DNA from: Aldehydirespirator sp965220645
GTDB lineage: Bacteria; Actinomycetota; Acidimicrobiia; Acidimicrobiales; Aldehydirespiratoraceae
Direction of reading: 5' to 3'
Length of the DNA stretch: 64,000 bases
NCBI GenBank assembly: GCA_965220645.1
Contig: OZ244836.1
Coordinates: 1,550,001 to 1,614,000, forward strand
This document shows, piece after piece, positions 1 to 7,681 of this stretch; the first letter of the stretch is position 1, and every line of letters starts with the position of its first letter. The position numbers were made by a program, and so were the translations under genes. The notes beneath the pieces were generated by a model, which saw only the letters and a program-made list of their open reading frames with translations, was not told the DNA's origin and did no database searches.

Positions 1-1817
1 GGCAGAAGAAGGAGTTGGAGCCGGGTCGTCAAGTGATCGTTCACGGTCGGCCGCGGCTGTACCGGGGTTCACTCCAGATGGCGAATCCGGTGGTCGACCT
101 GATCGGCGACCGCACGGGGCGCTTCTTTCCCGTATACCCGCAGTCCGAGAAGGCGGGACTCGACACTTGGGACATCGCCGCCTTCGTCGAGCAGGCCCTC
201 AATCGCTGCCAACCACGCGGGATACTCGATCCGATTCCCTTCGCGGTGCTGCAGCGCTTTGACTTCGTGGGCCGGCACACCGCAGTCAATGGGATCCACC
301 GGCCGGCCACGATGCGAGAATCGGACCAGGCCCGGCGGCGCCTCAAGTTCGATGAGCTCCTGCGCGTGCAACTTGAACTCGTGAGACGCAAGCGCTGGCT
401 GGAGCGGCATACGGCGGGGGTGTCGCATGCCATTGAAGGCGAGCTGGTGAGTCACTTCCTGGCCCGCCTGCCGTTCCCGCTGACTGGCGCCCAGCAGCGG
501 GTGATCGACGAGATCGCCGCCGACTTGGCCAAGCCTCATCCCATGCACCGGCTGCTTCAGGGGGATGTGGGCGCAGGCAAGACGGTGGTGGCGCTCAGCG
601 GCCTGCTGACCGCGGTGCAGGGCGGCTTCCAGGGTGCGCTCATGGCACCCACCGAGGTGTTGGCCGAGCAGCACCACCAGACCATCGCCGCATTGCTCGG
701 CGACCTGAGTGTGCCCGATGCGTCGAGGCTCGGCGGGGAGCGGCCGCTGCGGGTCGAGTTGTTGTCGGGGAGCCGGGGCGCGGCCGACCGCCGCAGGGCC
801 TCCGAGGGACTTGCGACCGGCGATGTCAACATCGTGGTCGGCACCCATGCTCTGATCTCAGAGGGCTTGGAGTACCGGGCGCTGGGCGTGGTGGTCGTGG
901 ACGAGCAGCATCGCTTCGGGGTTGAGCAGCGGGCTGTGCTGCGTGATCGCGGCCCCGGGTCGGTCATGCCCGACCTGCTTGTGATGACGGCGACGCCCAT
1001 CCCTCGTACTGCGGCCATGACCGTCTATGGCGACCTTGACGTGTCGGTGCTCGACGAGCTTCCCGCGGGCCGGTTGCCTGTGGCCACCTCGTGGGCTCGC
1101 GGCCCGTTGGAGGAGGCGACTGTCTGGCAGGCAGTGCGAGACGCGGTCTCCGAGGGCCGCCAGGCGTATGTGGTGTGCCCCGTCATCGAGGAGTCCGAGG
1201 TGCTCGATGTCCGCTCTGTGATCGAGACGCATGACCGCTTGACCGGCGATGGCGGCGAGCTGGCCGGGCTCCGGGTCGGCCTCCTGCACGGCCGGGTGAC
1301 GCCGGCCGAGAAGGAGGCCACGATGGGGCTGTTCCGCTCGGGAGCGCTCGACGTGCTCGTGTCGACCACCGTCATCGAAGTCGGTGTCGACGTGCCCAAC
1401 GCGACCATCATGGTGGTGATCGACGCCGGCCGGTTCGGCATCGCTCAGCTCCATCAACTCCGCGGCCGGGTGGGCCGCGCCCGTCTTGCGTCCAGCTGTT
1501 ACCTAGTGGGCGAGGCCGTCACTGCGGAGGCCGAGGCCCGACTCAAAGCGGTAGTGGAATCCAACGACGGCTTCGATCTGGCCGAGGTGGACCTGGAGTT
1601 GCGGGGAGAGGGAACGATCATGGGTGAGCGCCAGAAGGGCCGCAACGACCTGCGGCTTGCCTCGCTGCGCCACGACAAGGAGCGGGTTGTCACAGCCCGC
1701 GACGTCGCGATCGACATGCTCGACGCCGACCCGGACCTGCGAAGCCTCCCGGCGCTGGCCGACGAGATCGACCTGATGCTCGGCGACCGCGAGGCCGAAT
1801 TCCTGCTGAAGAGCTAG
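1..1817 (+). CDS. recG: ATP-dependent DNA helicase RecG (5' end outside window)
   Basis: RecG remodels stalled forks and branched DNA by driving fork regression. The reading frame is already open at base 3, and the first visible residues match the wedge/OB-fold part of the family, so the start lies upstream. Visible helicase motifs are Walker A GDVGAGKTVV (bases ~561-590), the DEQHRFG Walker B box (~900), TATPIPRT (motif III, ~985), STTVIEVGVDVPNA (motif V) and QLRGRVGR (motif VI, ~1453). The C-terminal RecG tail follows with normal length, ending at TAG 1815-1817. The next gene, rsmD, is on the same strand after a 163-base gap filled by a duplicated hairpin element. Identity is secure; only the missing N-terminus is undetermined. 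Confidence 0.96.
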   Translation, partial: QKKELEPGRQVIVHGRPRLYRGSLQMANPVVDLIGDRTGRFFPVYPQSEKAGLDTWDIAAFVEQALNRCQPRGILDPIPFAVLQRFDFVGRHTAVNGIHRPATMRESDQARRRLKFDELLRVQLELVRRKRWLERHTAGVSHAIEGELVSHFLARLPFPLTGAQQRVIDEIAADLAKPHPMHRLLQGDVGAGKTVVALSGLLTAVQGGFQGALMAPTEVLAEQHHQTIAALLGDLSVPDASRLGGERPLRVELLSGSRGAADRRRASEGLATGDVNIVVGTHALISEGLEYRALGVVVVDEQHRFGVEQRAVLRDRGPGSVMPDLLVMTATPIPRTAAMTVYGDLDVSVLDELPAGRLPVATSWARGPLEEATVWQAVRDAVSEGRQAYVVCPVIEESEVLDVRSVIETHDRLTGDGGELAGLRVGLLHGRVTPAEKEATMGLFRSGALDVLVSTTVIEVGVDVPNATIMVVIDAGRFGIAQLHQLRGRVGRARLASSCYLVGEAVTAEAEARLKAVVESNDGFDLAEVDLELRGEGTIMGERQKGRNDLRLASLRHDKERVVTARDVAIDMLDADPDLRSLPALADEIDLMLGDREAEFLLKS

Positions 1818-1844
1818 TTCGCAGCCGATCAGTTCACCGCGCCC

Positions 1845-1892
1845 GGAATTGGCAGCGTCTTGCACGCTATGCGGTCATTGTGCTGCCAGTTC
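1845..1892. repeat. 48-bp hairpin element, copy 1
   Basis: This is the first of two 48-bp direct repeats between recG and rsmD, differing from copy 2 at only two positions. Each copy has near-complementary ends (GAATTGGCAGC and GCTGCCAGTTC, one mismatch) around 26 bases that hold a smaller dyad (AGCGT/ACGCT). A single-stranded copy could therefore fold as a long hairpin. Function unknown; it may be a REP-like element or part of the rsmD leader. Confidence 0.7.
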
Positions 1893-1915
1893 TGCGGGCC
1901 AGGTGAGGCAGTTGG

Positions 1916-1963
1916 GGAATTGGCAGCGTTTTGCACGCTATACGGTCATTGTGCTGCCAGTTC
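1916..1963. repeat. 48-bp hairpin element, copy 2
   Basis: Second copy of the 48-bp element, 71 bases downstream of copy 1. The two substitutions (C/T and G/A) lie inside the loop half. Its right arm ends four bases before the AAGGGAGG ribosome-binding site of rsmD (1967-1974), so a folded copy would sit immediately 5' of that site and could affect initiation. Confidence 0.7.
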
Positions 1964-1980
1964 CAGAAGGGAGGTCTGCG

Positions 1981-2547
1981 CTGACCAGGGGCATTCGTGT
2001 GGTGGCGGGCTTGGCCAAGGGTCGCCGGCTGGCCGCGCCCGACGGTGATGTCACTCGCCCCACGCCCAACCGGGTGCGCGAGGCCGTGTTCAACTCGCTC
2101 TACTCGCTGGGCGCCATCGAGGGCGCCCGGGTGCTTGACCTGTTCGCCGGCACGGGTGCCCTGGGGATCGAGGCGCTCAGCCGCGGCGCGGCCGAAGCGG
2201 TCTTCGTCGAGCGCGACCAGGCTGTGGCCGCGGTGCTGCGCAGCAACCTGGAGGCCACCCGCTTGGCACACGCCGCCACTGTCATGGTCGTCGACGTGGA
2301 ACTGGCCCTCGATGGACTGGCTCGGCGATGCTTCGATGTCGCTCTCGTCGACCCTCCGTACGCCTTCGATGCTTGGCCGCAGCTGCTGTCCCGCGTTCCG
2401 GCCGAACTGGTCGTGGCCGAGTCGGATCGACGGGTGGATGTGGGGCCGGACTTTGCCATCCACCATCACAGGCGCCACGGCGGTACCGTGGTGACGTTCG
2501 CACAAGCTGCCAGAGGCGGCCCGATCCTCGCCGGAGCCGATCAGTGA
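1981..2547 (+). CDS. rsmD: 16S rRNA (guanine966-N2)-methyltransferase RsmD
   Basis: RsmD methylates G966 of 16S rRNA in the 30S subunit using SAM. The family N-terminus (IRVVAGLAKGRRLAAP), SAM site VLDLFAGTGALGIEALSRG and catalytic motif DPPY (VALVDPPYAF) are all visible. The start is unusual: no ATG, GTG or TTG sits at the expected place, but a CTG at 1981 follows AAGGGAGG (1967-1974) at normal spacing and would give MTRGIRVVAG. Other in-frame candidates are GTG 1951, inside the upstream hairpin repeat, and GTG 1999, which would cut into the conserved start. The stop overlaps the coaD GTG (GTGA), so the two are translationally coupled. Function is certain; the start is a judgement. Confidence 0.92.
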   Translation: MTRGIRVVAGLAKGRRLAAPDGDVTRPTPNRVREAVFNSLYSLGAIEGARVLDLFAGTGALGIEALSRGAAEAVFVERDQAVAAVLRSNLEATRLAHAATVMVVDVELALDGLARRCFDVALVDPPYAFDAWPQLLSRVPAELVVAESDRRVDVGPDFAIHHHRRHGGTVVTFAQAARGGPILAGADQ

Positions 2548-3029
2548 CCCGTGTGCTGTACCCCGGATCCTTTGACCCGATCCACTACGGCCATCTCGAG
2601 ATCATCGAGACCATCGCCCAACGGTTCGACGAGGTCGTGGTGGCAGCCATGCGCAATCCCCGGAAGGGCGAGGGCCTGTTCAGCCTGGACGAGCGCGAGC
2701 AGATGATCAAGGAGTGCATCCTCCATCTGCCCAATGTCTCGGTGACGATGTTCTCGAATCTCGTGGTCAATCTGGCCCGCGACATCGACGCCGACTTCAT
2801 CGTGAAGGGCCTGCGGGCAGTCTCCGACTTCGAGAACGAACTGCAGATGGCGCAGATGAACCATGCCCTCGCCGGCGTGCAGACGATCTTCGTCCCTTCT
2901 GCCAGCAAGCGGTCGTTCGTGGCCTCCAAGCTGATCCGGGAGGTTGTTCGCCTCGGTGGTGACGTCTCATCCATGGTGCCCGAGCCCGTGCGGGTTCGGC
3001 TGGCCGGTCGTTTCGAGCAGGAGCGATGA
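2544..3029 (+). CDS. coaD: Phosphopantetheine adenylyltransferase (CoaD)
   Basis: CoaD transfers AMP from ATP to 4'-phosphopantetheine, the penultimate step of coenzyme A synthesis. GTG 2544 overlaps the rsmD stop and gives MTRVLYPGSFDPIHYGHLEI, which contains the nucleotidyltransferase (T/H)xGH signature as HYGH. The C-terminal substrate motif is present as SASKRSFVASKLIREV, and 161 residues is the usual length. The rsmD-coaD pairing is conserved in Actinobacteria. Its TGA overlaps the next gene's ATG (ATGA). Confidence 0.97.
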   Translation: MTRVLYPGSFDPIHYGHLEIIETIAQRFDEVVVAAMRNPRKGEGLFSLDEREQMIKECILHLPNVSVTMFSNLVVNLARDIDADFIVKGLRAVSDFENELQMAQMNHALAGVQTIFVPSASKRSFVASKLIREVVRLGGDVSSMVPEPVRVRLAGRFEQER

Positions 3030-3610
3030 GTTCGGGCGACCCGGTCCCGTCGACCGGAATGGGCCCCGCCGAGAGTTCGTCCGAGGCGCGGCGGCTGGCC
3101 GTCGAGCAGATGCTCACCCAGGCCATCCGATTGGTGGAGAGGTCTCGGCCGATGCCGTTCTCGACCTCGGTGATGATCAACGGCGAAGAGCTGTTGGGAA
3201 TACTGCAGAAGGCGTTTGCGGCTCTGCCTGAGGAGCTGCGGGCTGCTCGGTGGATGCTGAAGGAACGTGACGACATGCGGCTCCGCGCGCAACGCGAGGG
3301 CGAGGACATCATCGCGGCGTCCCGGGCCCGAGCCGAGCAGATGGTGCAGCGCAGCGAGGTCGTCAAGGCCGCGGAGATGCGGGCGCGACGGACGGTCGAC
3401 GAAGGGGAGGAGCGGGCCAGAAGGATGAAGCTGGAGACTGAGGACTGGTGTGACCAGCGCCTCGCAGCCTTCGAGGCCATGCTGCACAAGACGGCCACCG
3501 CCGTGTCGACCGGGCGCCAGCGACTCCAGGACACCAGGCTGCCGCGCCCGGCACCGGCAACTCCTCCGGCCGATTTCGACGACGACGTATTCGACCAGGA
3601 CCTGGGTTGA
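3026..3610 (+). CDS. SepIVA/DivIVA-like coiled-coil protein
   Basis: A 194-residue, charged, Arg/Glu-rich protein without signal or membrane segments. After a short disordered N-terminus comes PFSTSVMINGEELLGILQKA, then a long predicted helix (residues ~60-175) rich in EGEDIIAASRARAEQ-type heptads. Such proteins form coiled coils. Position beside coaD and DUF177, upstream of rnc and smc, matches mycobacterial Rv2927c (SepIVA, a DivIVA-domain septation protein), and the internal pattern agrees. A role in septation or polar growth is therefore inferred from family and synteny. ATG 3026 overlaps the coaD stop by 4 bases. Confidence 0.75.
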   Translation: MSSGDPVPSTGMGPAESSSEARRLAVEQMLTQAIRLVERSRPMPFSTSVMINGEELLGILQKAFAALPEELRAARWMLKERDDMRLRAQREGEDIIAASRARAEQMVQRSEVVKAAEMRARRTVDEGEERARRMKLETEDWCDQRLAAFEAMLHKTATAVSTGRQRLQDTRLPRPAPATPPADFDDDVFDQDLG

Positions 3611-4077
3611 ATCGCGAGACATCGGCGCGGCCCCACAGGGTCGTGGTCGACTGCGCCCGGCTGGACGCCGGCTCCGTTGACCACATCGAGGTCGATCGCC
3701 AGTGTGCTCTCGATGAGCCCGGTGTTCACGGGGCGCGGGTGACGGACGGCGTCGTCGACTTGGAAGCCACGATCAGGGCGGCCGGAGGTTCCTTCGTAGC
3801 GGTCGGACGGGTGGCGGGCAACTGGACCGCTGAGTGCCGTCGCTGCCTCGAGGAGGTGCAGGGACCGCTGGAAGCGGAGCTGCGCGAGGTGTTCGAATGG
3901 GAACCGACCGAGGGTGAGACTTGGCCGATCAGTGATCAGCGCATCGACCTGGCTCCGGCGGCTCGCGAGGCCGCCGTCCTGGCCCTGCCGCTCGCGCCCT
4001 TGTGCTCCGAGGACTGCGCGGGACCGGTGCCGGACCGGTTCCCGACGGGGCCGGCAGCGGCCGACTTCTTAAGTTGA
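3607..4077 (+). CDS. DUF177 (YceD-family) protein
   Basis: A 156-residue member of the YceD/DUF177 family, found almost always immediately upstream of rpmF and linked to 23S rRNA/50S accumulation. The conserved CRRCLEEV motif (CxxC) lies near residue 78, and the acidic middle plus the C-terminal PLAPLCSEDCAGPVPDRF signature are present. TTG 3607 overlaps the preceding TGA (TTGA), consistent with coupling. The two Cys pairs (CRRC and CSEDC) suggest metal binding, which is known for related proteins but not proven here. Confidence 0.88.
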   Translation: MNRETSARPHRVVVDCARLDAGSVDHIEVDRQCALDEPGVHGARVTDGVVDLEATIRAAGGSFVAVGRVAGNWTAECRRCLEEVQGPLEAELREVFEWEPTEGETWPISDQRIDLAPAAREAAVLALPLAPLCSEDCAGPVPDRFPTGPAAADFLS

Positions 4078-4192
4078 AACACGCGCCCGTAGGCGAAGCC
4101 GTCTCGTGGTACGGCGGCGTGTAGGCCCCACCGCTCGCCGGTAGGCTGCCGGGCCGGATTGTCCGCTCGGCCGCCGAAGATCAGGATCCCTC

Positions 4193-4372
4193 ATGGCTGT
4201 TCCCAAGAAGAAGACCTCCAAGGCCAAGGGCCGCAGCCGGAGGGCCTCCGCGTGGCGGATCCGGCCGGGTGGCCGGAGCGCGTGCAGTCGCTGCGGTGCC
4301 GTGAAGCGCCCCCACCGGGTGTGCGGCAACTGCGGGTGGTACCACGACCGGCAGGCCATAGACGTCGAATAG
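4193..4372 (+). CDS. rpmF: 50S ribosomal protein L32 (zinc-binding form)
   Basis: A short gene of 59 codons starting MAVPKKKTSKAKGRSRRASA. The start ATG 4193 gives the exact family N-terminus. Two CxxC pairs (ACSRCG near residue 32 and VCGNCG near 45) show this is the zinc-ribbon L32, not a cysteine-free paralogue. It lies 115 bases after DUF177 and 97 before plsX, the classic yceD-rpmF-plsX order that links ribosome and lipid synthesis. Confidence 0.96.
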   Translation: MAVPKKKTSKAKGRSRRASAWRIRPGGRSACSRCGAVKRPHRVCGNCGWYHDRQAIDVE

Positions 4373-4469
4373 CCGGTGCTTCGAACGGCTGGTTGCAGTC
4401 GAACATCAGGCGGGAACGCGCCGCGATGGAACCTTTGTCGGAGTCGAGTGGTCTGAATCACCGTGGGCC

Positions 4470-5480
4470 ATGGGGTCGATAGCGGGGTCGGGTGTGTCAC
4501 CGGTAGCGGTTGACGCCATGGGGGGCGACCGAGCCCCCAAGGAGATCGTGGCCGGGGCCTGCCGCGCCGCCGAGGAGTTGGGAATCCCGGTGGTGCTTGT
4601 GGGGCGGCCCGACGAGATGGGCGACACCGGCGGCCTGGAGGTGATCGAGGCCTCCGAAGTGATCCCGATGGACGCTGAGCCCGGTTCGAGCGTGCGCGCC
4701 ATGAAGGACTCGTCTCTCGTGCGGGCCGCGGAGGCGGTGCGCGACGGCCGGGCATCGGCAATGGTGTCGGCCGGGAACACCGGTGCGGCCATGGGTGCGG
4801 CACTGCTGCGCATGGGGCGCATACGGGGCATTGCCCGTCCGGCGATAGCGACCCCGATCCCCACTCCGGGAGCCCGCCCCACGACGATGCTGGACTCGGG
4901 CGCCAACGCCGAGTGCCGGCCCGAGTGGCTCGTGCAGTTCGCTCGCATGGGCGCCGTCTATGCCCGTGACCGGTTCGGCATCCCGCGCCCTCGCGTCGGC
5001 CTGCTGTCCATTGGAGAGGAGGCCGGCAAGGGGAACGACTTCACCAAGACCGTCTTTGAACTCCTCTCCGACGGCGGGTGGGCCGACGATGTCGCCGCGG
5101 AGTGGATCGGCAACGTGGAGGGCCGCGACATCATGACGCCCGAAGTCGACGTGGTCGTGACCGACGGCTTCACCGGCAACGTGACGCTCAAGGCGCTGGA
5201 GGGAGCGCTGCGGGCCCTGTTCGGCCGGCTGCTGGTGGCTATCGACACTGACGACACCTCGCGGCAGGCGGGCCGGCTGCTTGCCCCCGCACTCGACGAG
5301 ATGGCGCAAGAGCTTCACCCCGATGGTGTCGGCGGCGCGCTGCTGCTGGGGGTGCGGGGGGTCTGCGTGATCTCGCACGGAGCGAGCAGCGCCGCCGCGG
5401 TGATGAACGCCATAAGGGTGGCCCAGGAGATGGTCACCGCGGGCATGGTGGGGCACATCGCCGCCATCGCCCGCGGATAG
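4470..5480 (+). CDS. plsX: Phosphate acyltransferase PlsX
   Basis: PlsX makes acyl-phosphate from acyl-ACP and phosphate, the first step of phosphatidic acid synthesis in bacteria that use PlsY. The N-terminal VAVDAMGGDRAPKEIV and SAGNTGAAMGAALLRMG motifs and the central LDSGANAECRPEWLVQFA are characteristic. The reading frame is 336 residues from ATG 4470. A GTG at 4494 would give the more usual short N-terminus (MSPVAVDAMGGD), and neither has a strong ribosome-binding site. It is followed by the acyl carrier protein gene, its likely substrate donor. Confidence 0.95.
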   Translation: MGSIAGSGVSPVAVDAMGGDRAPKEIVAGACRAAEELGIPVVLVGRPDEMGDTGGLEVIEASEVIPMDAEPGSSVRAMKDSSLVRAAEAVRDGRASAMVSAGNTGAAMGAALLRMGRIRGIARPAIATPIPTPGARPTTMLDSGANAECRPEWLVQFARMGAVYARDRFGIPRPRVGLLSIGEEAGKGNDFTKTVFELLSDGGWADDVAAEWIGNVEGRDIMTPEVDVVVTDGFTGNVTLKALEGALRALFGRLLVAIDTDDTSRQAGRLLAPALDEMAQELHPDGVGGALLLGVRGVCVISHGASSAAAVMNAIRVAQEMVTAGMVGHIAAIARG

Positions 5481-5588
5481 TCGCCGGAGGCCACGTCACG
5501 CGGCGCCGTCCCACCCCTCGCCGGTATGTTCGCCCTCGCCGGTATGGTTGTCGGTTGCATCGACCGAGACCGACGCACGGAGGCGCCG

Positions 5589-5879
5589 ATGCCGGCAGAA
5601 ACCCACGTGGAGCAGGCACCTATGGGGCGTGAGGAGGTGCTTGCGCTCATTCGGGATCGTCTCGCGGACATTCTCGAGATCGATCCCTCCGACATCGCGG
5701 AGGGAGCCTCATTCGCCGATGACCTCGACGCCGACTCGCTTGCCCTGATCGAGCTGGTGGAGGGCATCGAGGAGGAGTTGGCGGAGCGTGCGGTCGGCTT
5801 TCGCATCGAGGACGAGGATCTGGAAGACCTGCGCTCCGTCCGTGATGCCGTTGACTACGTCGTAGCGAAGCTGGGTTGA
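5589..5879 (+). CDS. acpP: Acyl carrier protein
   Basis: A small acidic protein of 96 residues with the phosphopantetheine attachment motif DDLDADSLALIELV (Ser in DSL). It carries the growing acyl chain in fatty acid synthesis and can feed PlsX. ATG 5589 is preceded by GGAGG at 5579-5583 with ideal spacing, so the longer open frame upstream (from 5526) is not used. An ~18-residue N-terminal extension and the variant DSL-A (rather than DSL-D) are slightly unusual, so a dedicated ACP paralogue cannot be excluded. The stop overlaps the rnc TTG. Confidence 0.93.
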   Translation: MPAETHVEQAPMGREEVLALIRDRLADILEIDPSDIAEGASFADDLDADSLALIELVEGIEEELAERAVGFRIEDEDLEDLRSVRDAVDYVVAKLG

Positions 5880-6598
5880 CGGTTCAGGCCTCTCCGGCGG
5901 ACACTGCGATGCTCATGGACCGGCTCGGTCATCGGTTCGATGATCTGGCGCTGCTTGAACTGGCCCTCACGCACCGCTCCTGGTGCGCCGAGCACTCGGG
6001 GTCGTCCTCCAACGAGCGGCTGGAGTTCCTTGGCGACGCTGTCCTGGACCTCGTGGTGACGCAGAGGCTCTACTCGCGGTTCGGCCACTGGTCCGAGGGC
6101 GACTTGGCCAAGGCCCGCGCCTCGCTGGTGAACTCTGCCACGCTGGCAGAGGTGGGCGGGTCGATCGGCCTGGGCGAACTGCTGCGCCTGGGTCGGGGGG
6201 AAATCTCATCGGGCGGTCGCCACAAGTCCTCGATCCTGGCCGACGCGGTCGAGGCGGTGATCGGAGCGGTGTATCTCGACGGCGGCATCGGCGCGGCCAA
6301 CAAGGCGGTCGGTCGACTCCTGGGCTCACGCCTCGATGCGGCGGCCAGCGCTCCCGGCCACGCGGACTTCAAGACAAGGCTCCAGGAGTTGGCAGCCCGT
6401 CGCGGATTCTCCCCTCCCACCTACGACGTCACCACCAGCGGGCCCGCGCACGACATGTTGTTCCAGGCCGAGGTGCGGGCCGGCAATGCCAGCGGCGTAG
6501 GCAGGGGAAGCACCAAGAAGGACGCCGAACAGCAGGCGGCGGAGGTCGCCTACGCGGCTCTCACCCCAGAGGCCGAGCGGATAGGGAGCGGCTCATGA
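5876..6598 (+). CDS. rnc: Ribonuclease III
   Basis: RNase III cleaves double-stranded RNA, including rRNA precursors. The signature NERLEFLGDAVLDLVVT (catalytic box) and the second acidic site ILADAVEAVIGAVYLDGG are intact. The dsRNA-binding domain (FKTRLQELAARRGFSPPTYD...GRGSTKKDAEQQAAEVAY) fills the C-terminal third. TTG 5876 overlaps the acpP stop; ATG 5909 is an internal alternative. The last codons (PEAERIGSGS, stop) lie inside a 48-bp element that is repeated 104 bases downstream, so the extreme C-terminus may have been replaced by repeat sequence. Confidence 0.96.
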   Translation: MTVQASPADTAMLMDRLGHRFDDLALLELALTHRSWCAEHSGSSSNERLEFLGDAVLDLVVTQRLYSRFGHWSEGDLAKARASLVNSATLAEVGGSIGLGELLRLGRGEISSGGRHKSSILADAVEAVIGAVYLDGGIGAANKAVGRLLGSRLDAAASAPGHADFKTRLQELAARRGFSPPTYDVTTSGPAHDMLFQAEVRAGNASGVGRGSTKKDAEQQAAEVAYAALTPEAERIGSGS

Positions 6599-6612
6599 GG
6601 ATTCTCGCGAAC
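6565..6612 (+). repeat. 48-bp direct repeat, copy 1 (overlaps rnc 3' end)
   Basis: This 48-bp stretch covers the last ten codons and stop of rnc plus a few bases. It recurs unchanged at 6669-6716. The repeat contains GAGGCCGAGC, a sequence also found at the edge of the dispersed 60-bp element seen elsewhere in the window. Confidence 0.85.
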
Positions 6613-6615
6613 TGT

Positions 6616-6666
6616 CGAGCGAGGCCGTGGCCCGAGCGGCCCGTGAGCGCAGCGAACAAGAGCGGG
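6616..6666 (+). repeat. Dispersed intergenic element, copy A
   Basis: This copy of the dispersed repeat lies between the two 48-bp repeats 3' of rnc. It shares GAGGCCGTG, CCCGAGCGGCC and GAACAAGAGCGGG, in order and at the same spacing, with copies at 57703-57762 (minus orientation) and 62347-62406 (plus). All three sit in the gap after a housekeeping gene. Confidence 0.8.
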
Positions 6667-6668
6667 CA

Positions 6669-6716
6669 CCCAGAGGCCGAGCGGATAGGGAGCGGCTCAT
6701 GAGGATTCTCGCGAAC
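6669..6716 (+). repeat. 48-bp direct repeat, copy 2
   Basis: Second copy of the 48-bp repeat whose first copy encodes the RNase III tail; it is identical as far as I can read. It lies in the 162-base gap before the Fpg-like gene, which is otherwise filled by dispersed element A. No promoter or terminator is evident in the gap. Confidence 0.85.
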
Positions 6717-6760
6717 GGGAGCGGGCACCCCGAGACCGACCGCGCCGCCAGGGTCAAGTC

Positions 6761-7624
6761 ATGAGCCCATCGCGCCCTGCCCGCAGTCTTGAGTTCGAGC
6801 TGCCCGAGGTCGAGACGATACGGCGCGACCTCGAACGGGAGATCGTCGGCCGCAAGATCAAGATGGCCGAGGCTTCGAGCATGAAGTGCCTGCGCCGCTA
6901 CCACAACCGCAAGGCCTTCACCTCGCAGCTGGAGGGGGCCAAGATCACTGATGTGAGGCGGTTGGGCCTGCACTTGGTGGTCGAGCTCAGCACCGAATTG
7001 CTGCTGGTGCTGTCGCTCGGCTCAACGGGCTCGCCTCGCCGCAACGCCAACAAGCATCCGAGGGTCGCGGGCACCGAAGTGGTGATCTCGTTCACCCAGT
7101 ACGGACAGCTGCGGTTCGTCGACTCCGAGGGCACCGGCCAGCTGTTCGTGGTGTCCGGCGAGGAGTTGTCCGACGCTCTGCCCGAGGTGGCCGACTACGG
7201 CCTCGACCCCGTCGCTACCCCCATCTCCTGGACCGCGATGGGCCGTCTGCTGCTGCAGAGGAACACGAAGCTCAAGACGCTGATAACCGACAGCACGTTC
7301 GTGGTCGGCATCGGTGACATCTACGCCGACGAGATCCTGTTCGAGGCGGGGCTGCGCTTCGACCGGATCGCCAACACTCTCTCCACCCAGGAGATCCGCC
7401 GCCTGCATCGGTCGCTGGTCGGCACAATGCACGACGCCATGAAGTACCGGGGAACGTCGGTGCCGGATCGACCCTTCGTGGATCCGTTCGGCCAGCCGGG
7501 CAGCTACGGGGGCCACCTCAAGGTCTGGGGTCGGCAAGGGGATCTGAGCGAGCGGTCCAGGACTCCGATCAAGCGGACCAAGTTCCGCGGCACCTGGACC
7601 TACTACTGCGACACCCAGGTATGA
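6761..7624 (+). CDS. Diverged Fpg/MutM-like protein lacking catalytic Pro and zinc finger
   Basis: The gene sits exactly where mutM/fpg lies in Actinobacteria (rnc-mutM-smc), and the body is clearly Fpg-family: ELPEVETIRRDLEREIVGRKI at the N-terminus, GIGDIYADEILFEAGLRF (usual GxGNxYAxE with Asn changed to Asp) and a C-terminal RGTWTYYC. Active Fpg needs proline as residue 2 (PELPEVE), whose amine attacks the lesion. Here that position is Phe12, behind an 11-residue extension, and the codon is TTC, so no alternative start rescues it. The zinc finger normally has four Cys; only Cys283 remains. It may bind DNA or damage without glycosylase activity, or have a new chemistry. The start ATG 6761 is the only reasonable one. 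Confidence 0.85.
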   Translation: MSPSRPARSLEFELPEVETIRRDLEREIVGRKIKMAEASSMKCLRRYHNRKAFTSQLEGAKITDVRRLGLHLVVELSTELLLVLSLGSTGSPRRNANKHPRVAGTEVVISFTQYGQLRFVDSEGTGQLFVVSGEELSDALPEVADYGLDPVATPISWTAMGRLLLQRNTKLKTLITDSTFVVGIGDIYADEILFEAGLRFDRIANTLSTQEIRRLHRSLVGTMHDAMKYRGTSVPDRPFVDPFGQPGSYGGHLKVWGRQGDLSERSRTPIKRTKFRGTWTYYCDTQV

Positions 7625-7681
7625 GCCCCTGACCTCGGGGGATGCCCGGATCCAACATCGGCTCCAACTAGCGTCGCGCGT

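Noticed and set aside
6761..6830. Frameshift that would restore MPELPEVE in the Fpg-like gene
   Set aside because: No single-base change in the upstream codons yields ATG-CCN before GAG-CTG; the Phe codon is in a clean frame, and other family residues are also lost.
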